Assembly: GCA_023356535.1 (NCBI GenBank)
Contig: JAKQYF010000019.1
Span: forward strand, 1 to 37,922
From: Trichodesmium sp. MAG_R03
Lineage (GTDB): Bacteria; Cyanobacteriota; Cyanobacteriia; Cyanobacteriales; Microcoleaceae
Reading direction: 5' to 3'
Length of the DNA: 37,922 bases
The translations under genes and the position numbers were made by a program. Positions within the stretch are counted from its first letter, which is position 1. The number at the start of each line of letters is the position of its first letter. This document shows, in pieces, positions 25,329-33,937 of the stretch. The notes under the pieces were generated by a model. That model searched no databases and had not been told where the DNA came from. It saw only the letters and a list, made by a program, of their open reading frames with translations.

Positions 25329-26324
25329 ATGATGAATAAAATATCTCAAGCTGATAAAAGAAGAAAAGTTATTATAACTTTAGAATCTGCTTATCCAATC
25401 TCAACTGACAAAGCAAATTTAGCAATTATAGGTGCAGGTGCATGGGGTTCTGCTTTAGCAAAATTGGCCAGTCATAATCAACATAAAATATATTTGTGGT
25501 CTCGTCGTTTAAATGTAAGTTTAGAACAGGCACTAAAGGATGCTGATATGATAGTTTCGGCAATTTCTATGAAAGGAGTTAATGAAACTGCTAAGAAAAT
25601 TCAAAAGATTGGTTTACCACAACAAGTAATTATTGTTACTGCTACAAAAGGATTAGATCCAGAAACAACTCGTACTCCTTCTCAAATTTGGGAAGCTAAT
25701 TTTCCTGATAATCCTGTGGTGGTCTTATCCGGTCCTAATTTATCACAAGAAATTAACCATCAATTACCTACTGCAACAGTAGTTGCTAGTAAAAACATAG
25801 CAGCAGTAAGAAGAGTACAAAATATTTTTGCTTCTGGCCTATTTCGAGTTTATCGTAGTTCAGATGCAATAGGTACAGAGTTAGGTGGAACTTTGAAAAA
25901 TATCATTGCTATTGCTAGTGGAGTTTGTGATGGTTTGCAACTTGGCACTAATGCCAAATCAGCTTTATTAACTCGGGCTTTGATAGAAATTATTCGTATT
26001 GGTACTCATTTAGGTGGAAAAACTGAAACCTTTTTTGGATTATCTGGTTTGGGAGATATGTTGGCAACTTGTAGTAGTTCTTTGAGTAGAAATTATCGGG
26101 TTGGTTATGGTTTGGCCCAGGGAAAAAATTTGGAGGTAATTTTAGAGCAATTACCTGGTACTGCTGAAGGCATTAATACTACGAATGTTTTGATTGATAT
26201 TGCTTATCGAGAGAAAATTGCTTTGCCTATTTCTCGTCAAGTTTTTTTATTGTTGAATGGTAAGATTACTCCTGAAGAAGCTGTGGGAGCTTTAATGGGA
26301 AGAGATTTAAAAGCAGAGTTTTAA
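25329..26324 (+). CDS. gpsA: NAD(P)-dependent glycerol-3-phosphate dehydrogenase
   Basis: It makes sn-glycerol 3-phosphate from dihydroxyacetone phosphate, the backbone for the PlsX/PlsC pathway also encoded in this window. The Rossmann motif IIGAGAWGSALA is at 33-44. Family landmarks are VTATKGLDPET, VVLSGPNLSQEI, GGTLKNIIAIASG and FGLSGLGDMLATC. The first 28 residues precede the Rossmann strand and may be over-long; an internal start is possible. The early helix is compressed (LWSRRLNVSLEQAL), a feature I associate with cyanobacterial GpsA. Confidence 0.94.
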   Translation: MMNKISQADKRRKVIITLESAYPISTDKANLAIIGAGAWGSALAKLASHNQHKIYLWSRRLNVSLEQALKDADMIVSAISMKGVNETAKKIQKIGLPQQVIIVTATKGLDPETTRTPSQIWEANFPDNPVVVLSGPNLSQEINHQLPTATVVASKNIAAVRRVQNIFASGLFRVYRSSDAIGTELGGTLKNIIAIASGVCDGLQLGTNAKSALLTRALIEIIRIGTHLGGKTETFFGLSGLGDMLATCSSSLSRNYRVGYGLAQGKNLEVILEQLPGTAEGINTTNVLIDIAYREKIALPISRQVFLLLNGKITPEEAVGALMGRDLKAEF

Positions 26325-26423
26325 CTTCACAAAATCATTCTAGCAAAAAAGGCCAAAAGTGTTTTGCTGATTAGTAATTGGTTTTTAATTTTTATGTTTT
26401 GATGAAACAAATATTTGTGAATT

Positions 26424-26813
26424 GACTAATGAGGTTTTGTCCCATTGGCTCAATTGCTCAAGAATTTAGTTAAATTTGACACCTAGGGGATGGAGAATCC
26501 TGAAGTATCAAGAGTAGGCTATCAGCATGGACACTTATACAAATACGAGATCAGGAAATACCTGTAGGAGAAATGGAAATGCACCTTTATCTACTGTGGG
26601 TTCACAGATAAGCCTCTAGAGTTAGAATATATCGTTTTCATAACTAAAGGAAGTTACAATCGAGTCAGTAATTTAACCATTGCCTGGGTACCCTGCAATC
26701 CAACTAAATTCAATCATTCGATTGAAGACTTCTTGTCAAGTACACCGAACCTACTGGTAAAGTCTAAAATAAATATGACTAAAAAAATCAAGTCTCAAAC
26801 TTCTCCTTATTAA
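26424..26813 (+). pseudogene. iscB: Decayed iscB (HEARO-associated HNH/RuvC nuclease), middle part
   Basis: The reading follows IscB text closely: LMRFCPIGSIAQE, then (one frame away) VKFDT, stop, GMENPEVSRVGYQHGHLYKY, EIRKYL, stop, EKW, then CTFIYCGF, PLELEYIVF, NRVSNLTIAWVPCN and IEDFLSS. Typical IscB has QELVxFDTQ, YQQGxLxGYEVREYLLEKW, CAYCG, PLEIEHIVP and NRVSNLTLAC. The catalytic HNH His is Tyr here (EYIV for EHIV). TAG codons stand for Q and L positions. RuvC I and the C-terminus are missing. TAA ends the frame at 26811-26813. It cannot be an active nuclease. Confidence 0.75.
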
Positions 26814-26863
26814 GGGGATTAAAAAAACTTTAGTATTTCCAAGCTCTGGCTGAAGCTAGAGGT

Positions 26864-26921
26864 ACTAATAACTAATAACTAATAACTAATAACTAATAAC
26901 TAATAACTAATAACTAATAAC
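26864..26921. repeat. Heptamer tandem repeat (ACTAATA), about eight copies, abutting tatC
   Basis: Perfect 7-bp units run up to four bases before the tatC ATG, replacing any Shine-Dalgarno site. Upstream at about 26846-26865 lies a partial hairpin, AGCTCTGGC-TGAA-GCTAGAGGT. Confidence 0.9.
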
Positions 26922-26925
26922 TGAA

Positions 26926-27783
26926 ATGACACCTTCAGAGGATTTAAATAACAATAATTTAGCACCGATAAATTTAAAAGAGCCAGAAATTAGAGCTGAG
27001 AAAGTAAGGGATATTGCTGCCCAAGACTTAGATGATCCTCAAAATTCAGAAAAAGAAGAAGATGATTATCTCAACAAAGTTCCTGATGAAGTTGAGATGT
27101 CTATATTTGAGCATCTTGAAGAGTTACGGATGCGGATATTTTATTCTTTAATAGCAGCAGTAGTAGGTATCATAGGTTGCTTCATTCTCGTTAAACCCAT
27201 TGTCAAATTTCTCGAAATTCCTGCTCAGGGAGTGAAATTTCTCCAACTTGCTCCAGGAGAATACTTTTTTGTCACTATCAAAGTCGCTGCATATAGTGGT
27301 ATTCTCTTAACAAGTCCCTTTATACTTTATCAAATAGTTAAATTTGTTCTACCTGGCTTAACTACTAGAGAAAGAAGATTTCTCAGACCAATTTTCTTAG
27401 CTTCTACAGTCTTATTTGCATTGGGATTGCTATTTGCTTATTTTGCCATCGTACCAGCAGCTTTGAAATTTTTTATTGGTTATGGTTTAGAAGTAGTAGA
27501 GCAAGCATGGTCAATTGAAAAATACTTTGAATTTGTATTGTTATTAATGTTTAGTACAGCATTAGCATTTCAAGTTCCGATTTTACAATTATTGTTAGGT
27601 ATTGTGGGAATAGTTACTTCTCAACAAATGCTATCCAGTTGGAAATATGTATTATTAGGATCTGTAGTTTTAGGAGCTGTTTTAACTCCTTCAACTGACC
27701 CTTTAACTCAAAGTCTATTAGGTGGAGCAGTAATTGTCCTTTATCTTGCAGGTAGTTTTATTGTTAAGTTGATTGGCAAATAA
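26926..27783 (+). CDS. tatC: Sec-independent protein translocase TatC
   Basis: TatC recognises twin-arginine signals and builds the Tat translocon in the thylakoid and cytoplasmic membranes. The signature [11 protein letters not shown] at about 64-74, the periplasmic block [18 protein letters not shown], and six hydrophobic spans up to [14 protein letters not shown] are present. [20 protein letters not shown] is a conserved block. An acidic N-terminal extension of about 60 residues is longer than in E. coli but I believe it is common in cyanobacteria. If the real start were at MSIFEHLEE the protein would lose it. petC, whose product is a known Tat client, is 1.6 kb downstream. Confidence 0.95.
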   Translation: MTPSEDLNNNNLAPINLKEPEIRAEKVRDIAAQDLDDPQNSEKEEDDYLNKVPDEVEMSIFEHLEELRMRIFYSLIAAVVGIIGCFILVKPIVKFLEIPAQGVKFLQLAPGEYFFVTIKVAAYSGILLTSPFILYQIVKFVLPGLTTRERRFLRPIFLASTVLFALGLLFAYFAIVPAALKFFIGYGLEVVEQAWSIEKYFEFVLLLMFSTALAFQVPILQLLLGIVGIVTSQQMLSSWKYVLLGSVVLGAVLTPSTDPLTQSLLGGAVIVLYLAGSFIVKLIGK

Positions 27784-27786
27784 AAA

Positions 27787-28030
27787 ATACTGCCGAAAAA
27801 TTGGGTCTCTATTGTCTCGTCCACAAACGGAGGGCATATAAATTGATTAAGTAGGAAGACATAAGCTATAAAATTATTGTCCCTGGTGAGCACAATCTGA
27901 GAAATTAAACTGACGTGGCGGGAAGAGTAGGATGATTATCAAGGTAGCAACATTTAATGAAACGTCAACTCATTGAAGAGCTAAGGATCACTCAGAATAT
28001 TTGCCCCTTCAGGCCGGAGAGAATGTTAAT
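27787..28030 (+). ncRNA. Degenerate HEARO/omega-RNA copy with left-end tag
   Basis: GCCGAAAAATTGGGT at 27792 repeats the tag of 1291. From about 27911, GTGGCGGGAAGAGTAGGATGA, AATGAAACGTCAACTCATTG, GAGCTAAGGATCACTCAG and CCCCTTCAGGCCGGAGAG follow the order of the 1397 RNA (GTCGCGGGTGGGCAAT, GTGAAACGTCAACCCGCC, GAGCTGCGGCTCGG, GCCTTTAGGCCGGGGAG). Stems are partly lost. No nuclease gene follows. Confidence 0.55.
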
Positions 28031-28134
28031 AAAGCTTTAATATGGCACTATGCAAATAGAACGCGGATATTTATAAACCCTCAAACTTAGTCAGGGATTA
28101 CTTCTGAATTCTGATTTCTGATTTGCCTACAGCA

Positions 28135-28449
28135 CTATACCATCCATTCTGATGCTCTCTCACCTAAATCTAAAGGAATATTCACTACCTTGCCTAACCT
28201 TGGTTTTTCCTTTGTATTCTCAATATAATTCTTCACAGTTTCTACACTACCAAAACCGTTGATATAGATGGCTATAGCATCTAAGTGGGCTAAATATTCT
28301 GCTTCTGCCATGGGAAAAGATGCTTGTTCTAAATATTTCCACATCACCTGCACAAATATTTTGCCCTTTGTCCGTCGTAGTTGAATATCATAAGACTTAC
28401 CCCACTTTGCCAATAATAATTGGTGTAATTCTTCCCCTGTCATATCCAC
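28135..28449 (-). CDS. DUF3067 protein
   Basis: A 104-residue soluble protein: MTGEELHQLLLAKWGKSYD, VQVMWKYLEQASFP, and a C-terminal IPLDLGERASEWMV. It fits DUF3067 over its whole length, a cyanobacterial and plastid family of unknown role. It is divergent from petC, 936 bp away across repeats. DUF3067 near the cytochrome b6f genes is, as I recall, a recurring arrangement in cyanobacteria. Confidence 0.82.
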   Translation of the reverse strand: MDMTGEELHQLLLAKWGKSYDIQLRRTKGKIFVQVMWKYLEQASFPMAEAEYLAHLDAIAIYINGFGSVETVKNYIENTKEKPRLGKVVNIPLDLGERASEWMV

Positions 28450-28479
28450 ACCTAAGATTTTCTATTGAGTTTAGTTTAT

Positions 28480-28570
28480 CAGGACTTATGCACGGGAACT
28501 ACATTGAGTGAGGGCCAATGTCATTCGCCCCTACATATAGTGTTTTCAAGGTAAATTTGCGTAAGTCCTG
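28480..28570 (+). repeat. Miniature element family B, 91 bp
   Basis: Ends are CAGGACTTATGC and TTGCGTAAGTCCTG. The interior has ATTCGCCCCTACATATAG. It lies 30 bp upstream of the DUF3067 start. Confidence 0.85.
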
Positions 28571-28576
28571 TTTATA

Positions 28577-28670
28577 TATAGTCGTTTCACAATAGAATTG
28601 AGACAAGTATTTCTTGCTATGAAAGTATTTCAGGCGAAAAATAGTCTCACTCTTATTTAAAATGACTATA
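28577..28670 (+). repeat. Miniature element family D, 94 bp
   Basis: Ends are TATAGTCGTTT and AAAATGACTATA. It aligns with 20976-21069 at the same length. It begins 6 bp after the family B element. Confidence 0.8.
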
Positions 28671-28744
28671 ACAATCATGACTTATCTATTCCTGCTACAT
28701 ATAGTCTATTTTGGTGATTATTTGAGATACTTATACTATAATTA

Positions 28745-29022
28745 GTACTTGCTGATTAAATATAAAAACATTGACCAATAAAGGTCTTAGCCTTTTTTTT
28801 CGAAAAAACTACCTGGTTTTCGGTCCTTCAAGCTTATAAAGCCAGTATTTTAAGCCCTCCCATGCCAGAAAAATCAAGGGACAAATATATCTGACTACCT
28901 CCTCTATACATTCCCTGTTCTTCTGTAGAAACGCCCTTATGCAACGTCCCTACCTACTCCAGTCCATAGTCTGGGTTAGGGGTGGGTCCCCTGCTTCTTA
29001 AAAAGACTTTTTCCCCAGACCC
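28745..29022 (+). repeat. Miniature element family A copy, ends diverged
   Basis: CTTGCTGATTAAAT at the left and AAAAAGACTTTTTCCCCAGACC at the right correspond to the family ends. The interior blocks GGTTTTCGGTCCT and CTACCTCCTCTAT are shared. Flanks TAATTA and TAAATA may be a decayed target duplication. Confidence 0.75.
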
Positions 29023-29028
29023 TAAATA

Positions 29029-29044
29029 GGGCTTGCTGATTAAA
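29029..29044 (+). repeat. Left-end stub of family A
   Basis: GGGCTTGCTGATTAAA begins 6 bp after the previous copy and then stops matching. It is probably a truncated second insertion. Confidence 0.6.
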
Positions 29045-29385
29045 CCCAAATAATGTCGGATTCAAAATATCTGAAAAATATTTACATTTTTTAATAATTA
29101 AGAATAGAAGTTAAAACAATGTAATAATAATTATGAAACGGCCTTAAGGAAGAATTGTTCTATCTAATAGAAGATTTTCAACTTGTCTGTAGTGGCAGGC
29201 TAACGTTAATTCTAGCAGAAGTCAGGTTTCAGAAGTCAGAAGTCAGAAATTTAAATTCTTGCTGTGACTATATTTGAAGATTTGAAAATGTCCCAACAAT
29301 CAAGGGCAACTGCTATTATATATTTTTGTCTGCAAATAATTCAAAATATAGAAACGTAAATTAGCAAAAAATACCCAACCTATTC

Positions 29386-29925
29386 ATGGCTCAAGCAGAA
29401 GGAACACCAGATATACCCGATATGGGGCGTCGCCAATTTATGAATCTTCTCACCTTTGGGACTGTAACAGGAGTAGCTCTTGGAGCGCTTTACCCAGTCG
29501 TTAAGTATTTTATTCCTCCATCTAGTGGTGGAACTGGTGGTGGAGTAACAGCTAAAGACGCCCTTGGTAACGATATTATAGTCAGTGACTTTTTGGCCAG
29601 TCACAACCCTGGGGAACGAACTTTAGCCCAAGGACTTAAAGGAGACCCTACTTATTTAGTGATCGAAGGAGACCAAAGCCTAGCTAAATATGGGTTAAAT
29701 GCAGTTTGTACCCACCTAGGGTGTGTTGTACCTTGGAATGGTAGTGAGAATAAATTTATTTGTCCCTGTCATGGTTCTCAGTACGACAACACAGGAAAAG
29801 TAGTGAGAGGTCCAGCACCTTTATCTCTAGCATTAGTTCATGCGAATGTTAGTAACGATAAACTGATCTTTACTCAATGGGAAGAGACAGATTTCCGCAC
29901 TGGGGAAAAGCCTTGGTGGGCTTAA
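29386..29925 (+). CDS. petC: Cytochrome b6f Rieske iron-sulfur protein
   Basis: It carries the 2Fe-2S cluster that takes electrons from plastoquinol to cytochrome f. The cluster ligands are CTHLGC (108-113) and CPCHGS (126-131), with the disulfide cysteines inside the same motifs. The N-terminal [12 protein letters not shown] and hydrophobic [17 protein letters not shown] form an uncleaved Tat-type signal-anchor. A glycine hinge (SSGGTGGG) follows. The length of 179 residues is standard. It is transcribed toward petA, 136 bp away, as the usual petCA unit. Confidence 0.98.
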   Translation: MAQAEGTPDIPDMGRRQFMNLLTFGTVTGVALGALYPVVKYFIPPSSGGTGGGVTAKDALGNDIIVSDFLASHNPGERTLAQGLKGDPTYLVIEGDQSLAKYGLNAVCTHLGCVVPWNGSENKFICPCHGSQYDNTGKVVRGPAPLSLALVHANVSNDKLIFTQWEETDFRTGEKPWWA

Positions 29926-30061
29926 GAAAGTGGATAAGATTACTTCCATCTTTTGAGACTTGTTCTAAGTACTGCTATTCGTTATACCTTTGGTGGTTAA
30001 TGGTAGTATGAGGTCAAATTTGTAGAAGTTTTTGATTTTTGAGAGAAGACATAAATAAGTA

Positions 30062-31042
30062 ATGTCAAAAATAAATTTATCAACCATGTGGGATAGTTTT
30101 GTTAAGCAGATCACCAAGACAATTCTAGTAGCGATCGCATCCATATCACTATTTCTCATAAGTACCCAGGCAGCAAATGCCTATCCATTCTGGGCTCAAG
30201 AAACTGCTCCAGAAACTCCCAGAGAAGCTACAGGTAGAATTGTTTGTGCTAACTGTCACCTTGGTGCTAAACATACTGAAGTAGAAGTCCCTCAGTCTGT
30301 CCTACCAGATACAGTATTTAAAGCCATAGTCAAAGTTCCTTATGACACCAGTATTGAACAAGTATTAGAAGATGGCGAAAAAGGTGAGTTAAATGTAGGT
30401 GCTGTATTAATGTTGCCTGAAGGTTTCAAACTTGCACCAGAAGATAGAATACCTGAAGAGTGGGAAGAAGAAATTGAGGACATTGATGACTTCGAGACTT
30501 ACTCTGAAGAGCAAGAAAATATTCTGATATTTGGACCAATGCCAGGGGATGAATACCAAGAAATTGTATTCCCTATCTTATCTCCAAATCCGGCAACAGA
30601 TAAATCTATCCACTTTGGTAAATATGCTGTTCATGTTGGAGGCAACCGAGGCCGTGGTCAGATTTATCCAGAAGGTAATAAGAGCAATAATACTACTTAT
30701 AATGCGGCTGCTAGTGGTAAGATTACTGACATTCTTTTTGAAGAATATGAAGGTAATGAAATCACCATCGAAACTGCTGATGGCGAGACTGTTGTAGATC
30801 TAATTCCTCCAGGTCCTGAACTTTTGGTTGGTGTAGGAGATACTGTTGAAAAAGGTCAAGTTATTACTAATAATCCTAATGTCGGCGGTTTTGGTCAAGC
30901 AGATACAGAAATTGTACTGCAAGATGCAAATCGAGTTAAATGGTTGCTGGCATTTTTTGCCTTGGTTATGCTAGCTCAAATTATGTTGGTTTTGAAGAAG
31001 AAACAAGTGGAGAAAGTTCAAGCTGCTGAAATGAATTTCTAG
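30062..31042 (+). CDS. petA: Apocytochrome f
   Basis: The c-type cytochrome of the b6f complex. A signal peptide (1-40, ending TQAANA) precedes the mature N-terminus YPFWAQ, whose Tyr41 amine is the axial haem ligand. The haem-binding site is CANCH at 62-66. A single C-terminal membrane helix ([18 protein letters not shown], about 292-310) is followed by a stromal tail. The length of 326 residues is normal. The insert [17 protein letters not shown] is strongly acidic. Confidence 0.98.
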   Translation: MSKINLSTMWDSFVKQITKTILVAIASISLFLISTQAANAYPFWAQETAPETPREATGRIVCANCHLGAKHTEVEVPQSVLPDTVFKAIVKVPYDTSIEQVLEDGEKGELNVGAVLMLPEGFKLAPEDRIPEEWEEEIEDIDDFETYSEEQENILIFGPMPGDEYQEIVFPILSPNPATDKSIHFGKYAVHVGGNRGRGQIYPEGNKSNNTTYNAAASGKITDILFEEYEGNEITIETADGETVVDLIPPGPELLVGVGDTVEKGQVITNNPNVGGFGQADTEIVLQDANRVKWLLAFFALVMLAQIMLVLKKKQVEKVQAAEMNF

Positions 31043-31100
31043 ACTGTCTGAGTTTTTTCCTGAAAAATTAAAAATTAACTGATGGGGAGAAAGCATTAGG

Positions 31101-31120
31101 AATGAAGGTTAAACTTCATT
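31101..31120 (+). terminator. Possible terminator after petA
   Basis: AATGAAG (31101-31107) and CTTCATT (31114-31120) form a 7-bp stem, followed after a few bases by the pyrimidine-rich TTTTCTTCTTCT. It is AT-rich and the spacing to the tract is loose. Confidence 0.35.
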
Positions 31121-31226
31121 TCTGAAGCTTTTCTTCTTCTAATAGAAACGCTATTATAGCTAACTGCTAGTTGCCAAATGATGATATAATCACCAACATT
31201 CGTCTACAAAAAATTAATCAAATATA

Positions 31227-32075
31227 GTGTCAATTGAGAAAAAAAATATAATAGTCGGTTCTCTAGAATGGTTTTATCGGGATGCTCAACCCGATGGCGA
31301 GACAGATAAAATACCAGTATTGTTATTACATGGGTTGCCTTCTCAAAGTCATAGTTGGACTATAATTATGCCGGAATTAGCTCAAGCAGGTTATCGGGCG
31401 ATCGCTCCTGACTGGATAGGTTGTGGTTTGTCTCCTAAGCTAGACAAAAGAGATTTTTCCTACACAACAGAAGCTTTTATTAAGGCTTTAACAGAATTGA
31501 TTAATAGTTTAGAAATTGAGCGTTTTTATCTAGTTGTCCAAGGATTTTTAGGTTCGGTTGGTTTACAATATGCGTTACGAAATCCAGAAAAAATTGAACG
31601 TTTAACTATTTTAAATACTCCTATTTCCACCACAGCGAAATTACCTTGGCAGATTCAACAATTAGGGTTACCTTTTGTTGGAGATATGCTGACTCAAGAT
31701 CCTCTATTTGTGGATAGAACTTTAGAAAAAGGTAGTCGCTTAACGGTTACTGATGAAGATTTAGAAGTTTATCGTAGCCCTTATCTAAAAAGTTCTGCTG
31801 CTGGTAGAGCTATATTAGCAATTGTGCGAAATTTAGATTTAAAAAAATCGATGGCAGAAATTGAATCTGGCTTTAAAAAATGGCAGCAACCAACCTTAAT
31901 TATTTGGGGAATAAAAGACCCTTGGTTAGATGTTCAGCAAGGGGAAAATCTAGTTAAGATTTGTCAGAATGGAAAGTTAGTGAAGTTATCAGAAGCAGCA
32001 CATTATCCCCAAGAACATTGGTCAGGAAATATTATAGATGAACTCCTATTATTTTTTAGGACAACAGAAATTTAG
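31227..32075 (+). CDS. Alpha/beta-hydrolase-fold protein with no nucleophile
   Basis: The fold is that of the haloalkane-dehalogenase/epoxide-hydrolase branch: VLLLHGLPSQSHSW (oxyanion), PDWIGCGLSP, and the late His in EAAHYPQEHW with acid WGIKDPW. The nucleophile elbow, normally VVQDWGG, reads VVQGFLGSVG, so residue 106 is Gly. That position should hold the attacking Asp or Ser. The protein is otherwise complete at 282 residues. It may be a non-enzymatic member. I believe the same elbow occurs in other cyanobacteria, which would mean a conserved change. The start is GTG at 31227. It follows petA by 184 bp. Confidence 0.8.
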   Translation: MSIEKKNIIVGSLEWFYRDAQPDGETDKIPVLLLHGLPSQSHSWTIIMPELAQAGYRAIAPDWIGCGLSPKLDKRDFSYTTEAFIKALTELINSLEIERFYLVVQGFLGSVGLQYALRNPEKIERLTILNTPISTTAKLPWQIQQLGLPFVGDMLTQDPLFVDRTLEKGSRLTVTDEDLEVYRSPYLKSSAAGRAILAIVRNLDLKKSMAEIESGFKKWQQPTLIIWGIKDPWLDVQQGENLVKICQNGKLVKLSEAAHYPQEHWSGNIIDELLLFFRTTEI

Positions 32076-32418
32076 AAACAATTTACAGTAAATTTCAAGT
32101 ATACGAAGTAAAGATATTAAAAATTAAATGTTCCCAGTGTGGGCATCTTGCCCGTGATAGGTGTATCTCACTAAGGTGGACTCAAATTTTGTTACCCTGA
32201 GGAGATTAATTAGGGTTTGCTGAAAAAGTATTTTAAGGAGCACAGGGGTAGGTAGGGAGGTTGCATGGAATGTCCCTACAGAGGAACAGGGAAGGTATAT
32301 AAGTATAATAAAGTTTTGTCAAAAATATAGAAAGATATGGAAAGACATTAAAATTTCAGTCAGACTAAAACTAATGAAAACTAAATTTAAGTCTATGAAA
32401 TTATCTAACTAATAAAAG
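32076..32418. other. Spacer with repeat fragments
   Basis: It holds a family E fragment near 32135-32175 (complement of 5545-5575 text) and a truncated, inverted family A right end at 32213-32299 (GGGTTTGCTGAAAAAGT). The remainder shows no gene. Confidence 0.55.
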
Positions 32419-33438
32419 CTACCAGTTAGCCAATAATTTTTCTAACTTTTTTTGTACCTTTACCTGATTAATATAGGCATCTGTTTCCTTTAAAACTGCC
32501 TCTATATTTGCTTGGCGAGCATCATCCATTGCTAGTAATGGTTTCTTAAGAGGTAGTCGTAGTTGTAGACGAATATAACGTAGTTCACTGTCACTTTCCG
32601 CCCCACTTATGATTTGTTCGGCAACATATCGATGTATATCAGTGGGGGCATCCATTAATACATCTGCAATGCGCAAAGCCCATTGGAAACGTCCCCAACT
32701 TTGGACTTTTTCCCAGGGAATTGGAAATGCGGGATCTCCAGTACCGATAGATATTACTTTAATTTGCTCAATAAAGTTCCCTATAGATGTATCAGAATAC
32801 TTGCCTAATAGCTTGATAGCCTCTGCTACAGCACAGGCTGCAGGATTTTGAGCACAAACCCCTCCATCAATCAATGAGTATATCCGCCCATCCTGTTCGA
32901 TCCGGTGGGCCGGAAAATAACTTGGGGCTGATGTAGAAGAAAGACAAATTTCCCAGAGTGGAACTTTGGCATACCAGTGATCATGACACCAGCTTTTAAA
33001 TATCACAGGACTACGGCTAATAGTATCATAGCTAGGGATAAGAATTTTTAAGGAATCCATCAATTTATTAGGATCAGGTGTAATGTCAGGAAATGTCTTC
33101 TCTCCACATTGCTCCTGAAGTATGGCCATCAAGCCTTTGTTGGAAAACTTGGGACCAAAAAAACCATATTTGAAAATTATTGGTAGTCGTTTGGGTGAGA
33201 AAAGAGATTGGTAGGGAAATATTTGCAAACCTTTCTCCATATATAGATTTAACAATTCTTTCGGGCTTTTCTCTAGTCCAATTCCTACAGCCAATGTTGA
33301 TCCTGTGGAAGTACCAGCTATGAGATCAAAATGTTTTTTTAAAGGGCTACCTAACTGCTGTTCAATTTTCTGAAGAATACGAGCAGTCATAACACCTCTA
33401 ATACCACCACCATCTAAGCATAAAATGCGAAAAGTCAT
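32419..33438 (-). CDS. Patatin-like phospholipase
   Basis: A Ser-Asp dyad lipid acyl hydrolase. The oxyanion loop DGGGIRG is at 9-15, the nucleophile elbow GTSTG at 42-46 (Ser44) and the catalytic Asp191 in DGGVCAQNP. The length of 339 residues is normal for bacterial single-domain patatins. No signal peptide is seen, so it is probably cytosolic or membrane-peripheral. Patatins serve as effectors in some antiphage systems, but no cyclase, CD-NTase or partner gene adjoins it, so a lipid-remodelling role is the simpler reading. Confidence 0.88.
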   Translation of the reverse strand: MTFRILCLDGGGIRGVMTARILQKIEQQLGSPLKKHFDLIAGTSTGSTLAVGIGLEKSPKELLNLYMEKGLQIFPYQSLFSPKRLPIIFKYGFFGPKFSNKGLMAILQEQCGEKTFPDITPDPNKLMDSLKILIPSYDTISRSPVIFKSWCHDHWYAKVPLWEICLSSTSAPSYFPAHRIEQDGRIYSLIDGGVCAQNPAACAVAEAIKLLGKYSDTSIGNFIEQIKVISIGTGDPAFPIPWEKVQSWGRFQWALRIADVLMDAPTDIHRYVAEQIISGAESDSELRYIRLQLRLPLKKPLLAMDDARQANIEAVLKETDAYINQVKVQKKLEKLLANW

Positions 33439-33937
33439 AATTTATTGTCTCCGTATCTATTGTGCCATACTAACAATGACTAGAAGTAAGCTAAATCTAA
33501 CGGGGTGATACTCAAGCTGAAATAAATAGAGGTATTAGGTTTCAGGTGTTTAATACCAAAACAGTATTCTGTAGCTATGATACTAACAGCTTGATATATT
33601 TAGGACTATGAATTTTAGTAGAAGTTCAACCGTACCACCACCCCACCTAAAACCTGACACCTACCACTTACTAGATTTTTAGCCGTCTCGTCACCCCTCC
33701 AGAAACTAAATAGTAATTTTACATTATTTTGTACTAAAGTTTGCTAATGAAGTACAATCAATTTATACAAATCAGGACTTTCGCAAAGGCACTATATATA
33801 GAGCCTGGGTGCGTTACGAAGTTCGCAATTCAAGCCTCGAAGCGTTCGCTCCGCTTTGCGTCAGCAAAACACACCCTACCAAGAACGTTCATGGGTAAGT
33901 CCTCAAAATATAATGATTATATCTAACTTGAAACTAA
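33439..33937. other. Divergent spacer between patatin and SDR genes
   Basis: 499 bp without a gene. A long family B variant occupies 33773-33904. A TATAAT string at 33909-33914 follows the element directly and could be a -10 box for the SDR gene, though no good -35 is seen. Confidence 0.45.
33773..33904 (-). repeat. Long variant of miniature element family B (132 bp)
   Basis: Ends are CAGGACTTTCGCAAA and CATGGGTAAGTCCTC. The interior has GCGTTCGCTCCGCTTTGCG palindromic text and CACACCCTACC, shared in inverted form with 7484-7590. It is the uninterrupted reference for the nested copy there. Confidence 0.8.

Larger units (their letters stand above)
28450..29385. other. Long repeat-filled spacer upstream of petC
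   Basis: It contains a family B element, a family D element, a family A element and a family A stub in succession (listed separately), then about 340 bp without any gene before petC. The petC promoter must lie in 29045-29385. Confidence 0.6.

Noticed and set aside
32419-33438. Patatin as an antiphage (CBASS) effector
   Set aside because: No nucleotidyltransferase or accessory gene is adjacent; neighbours are repeats and housekeeping genes.
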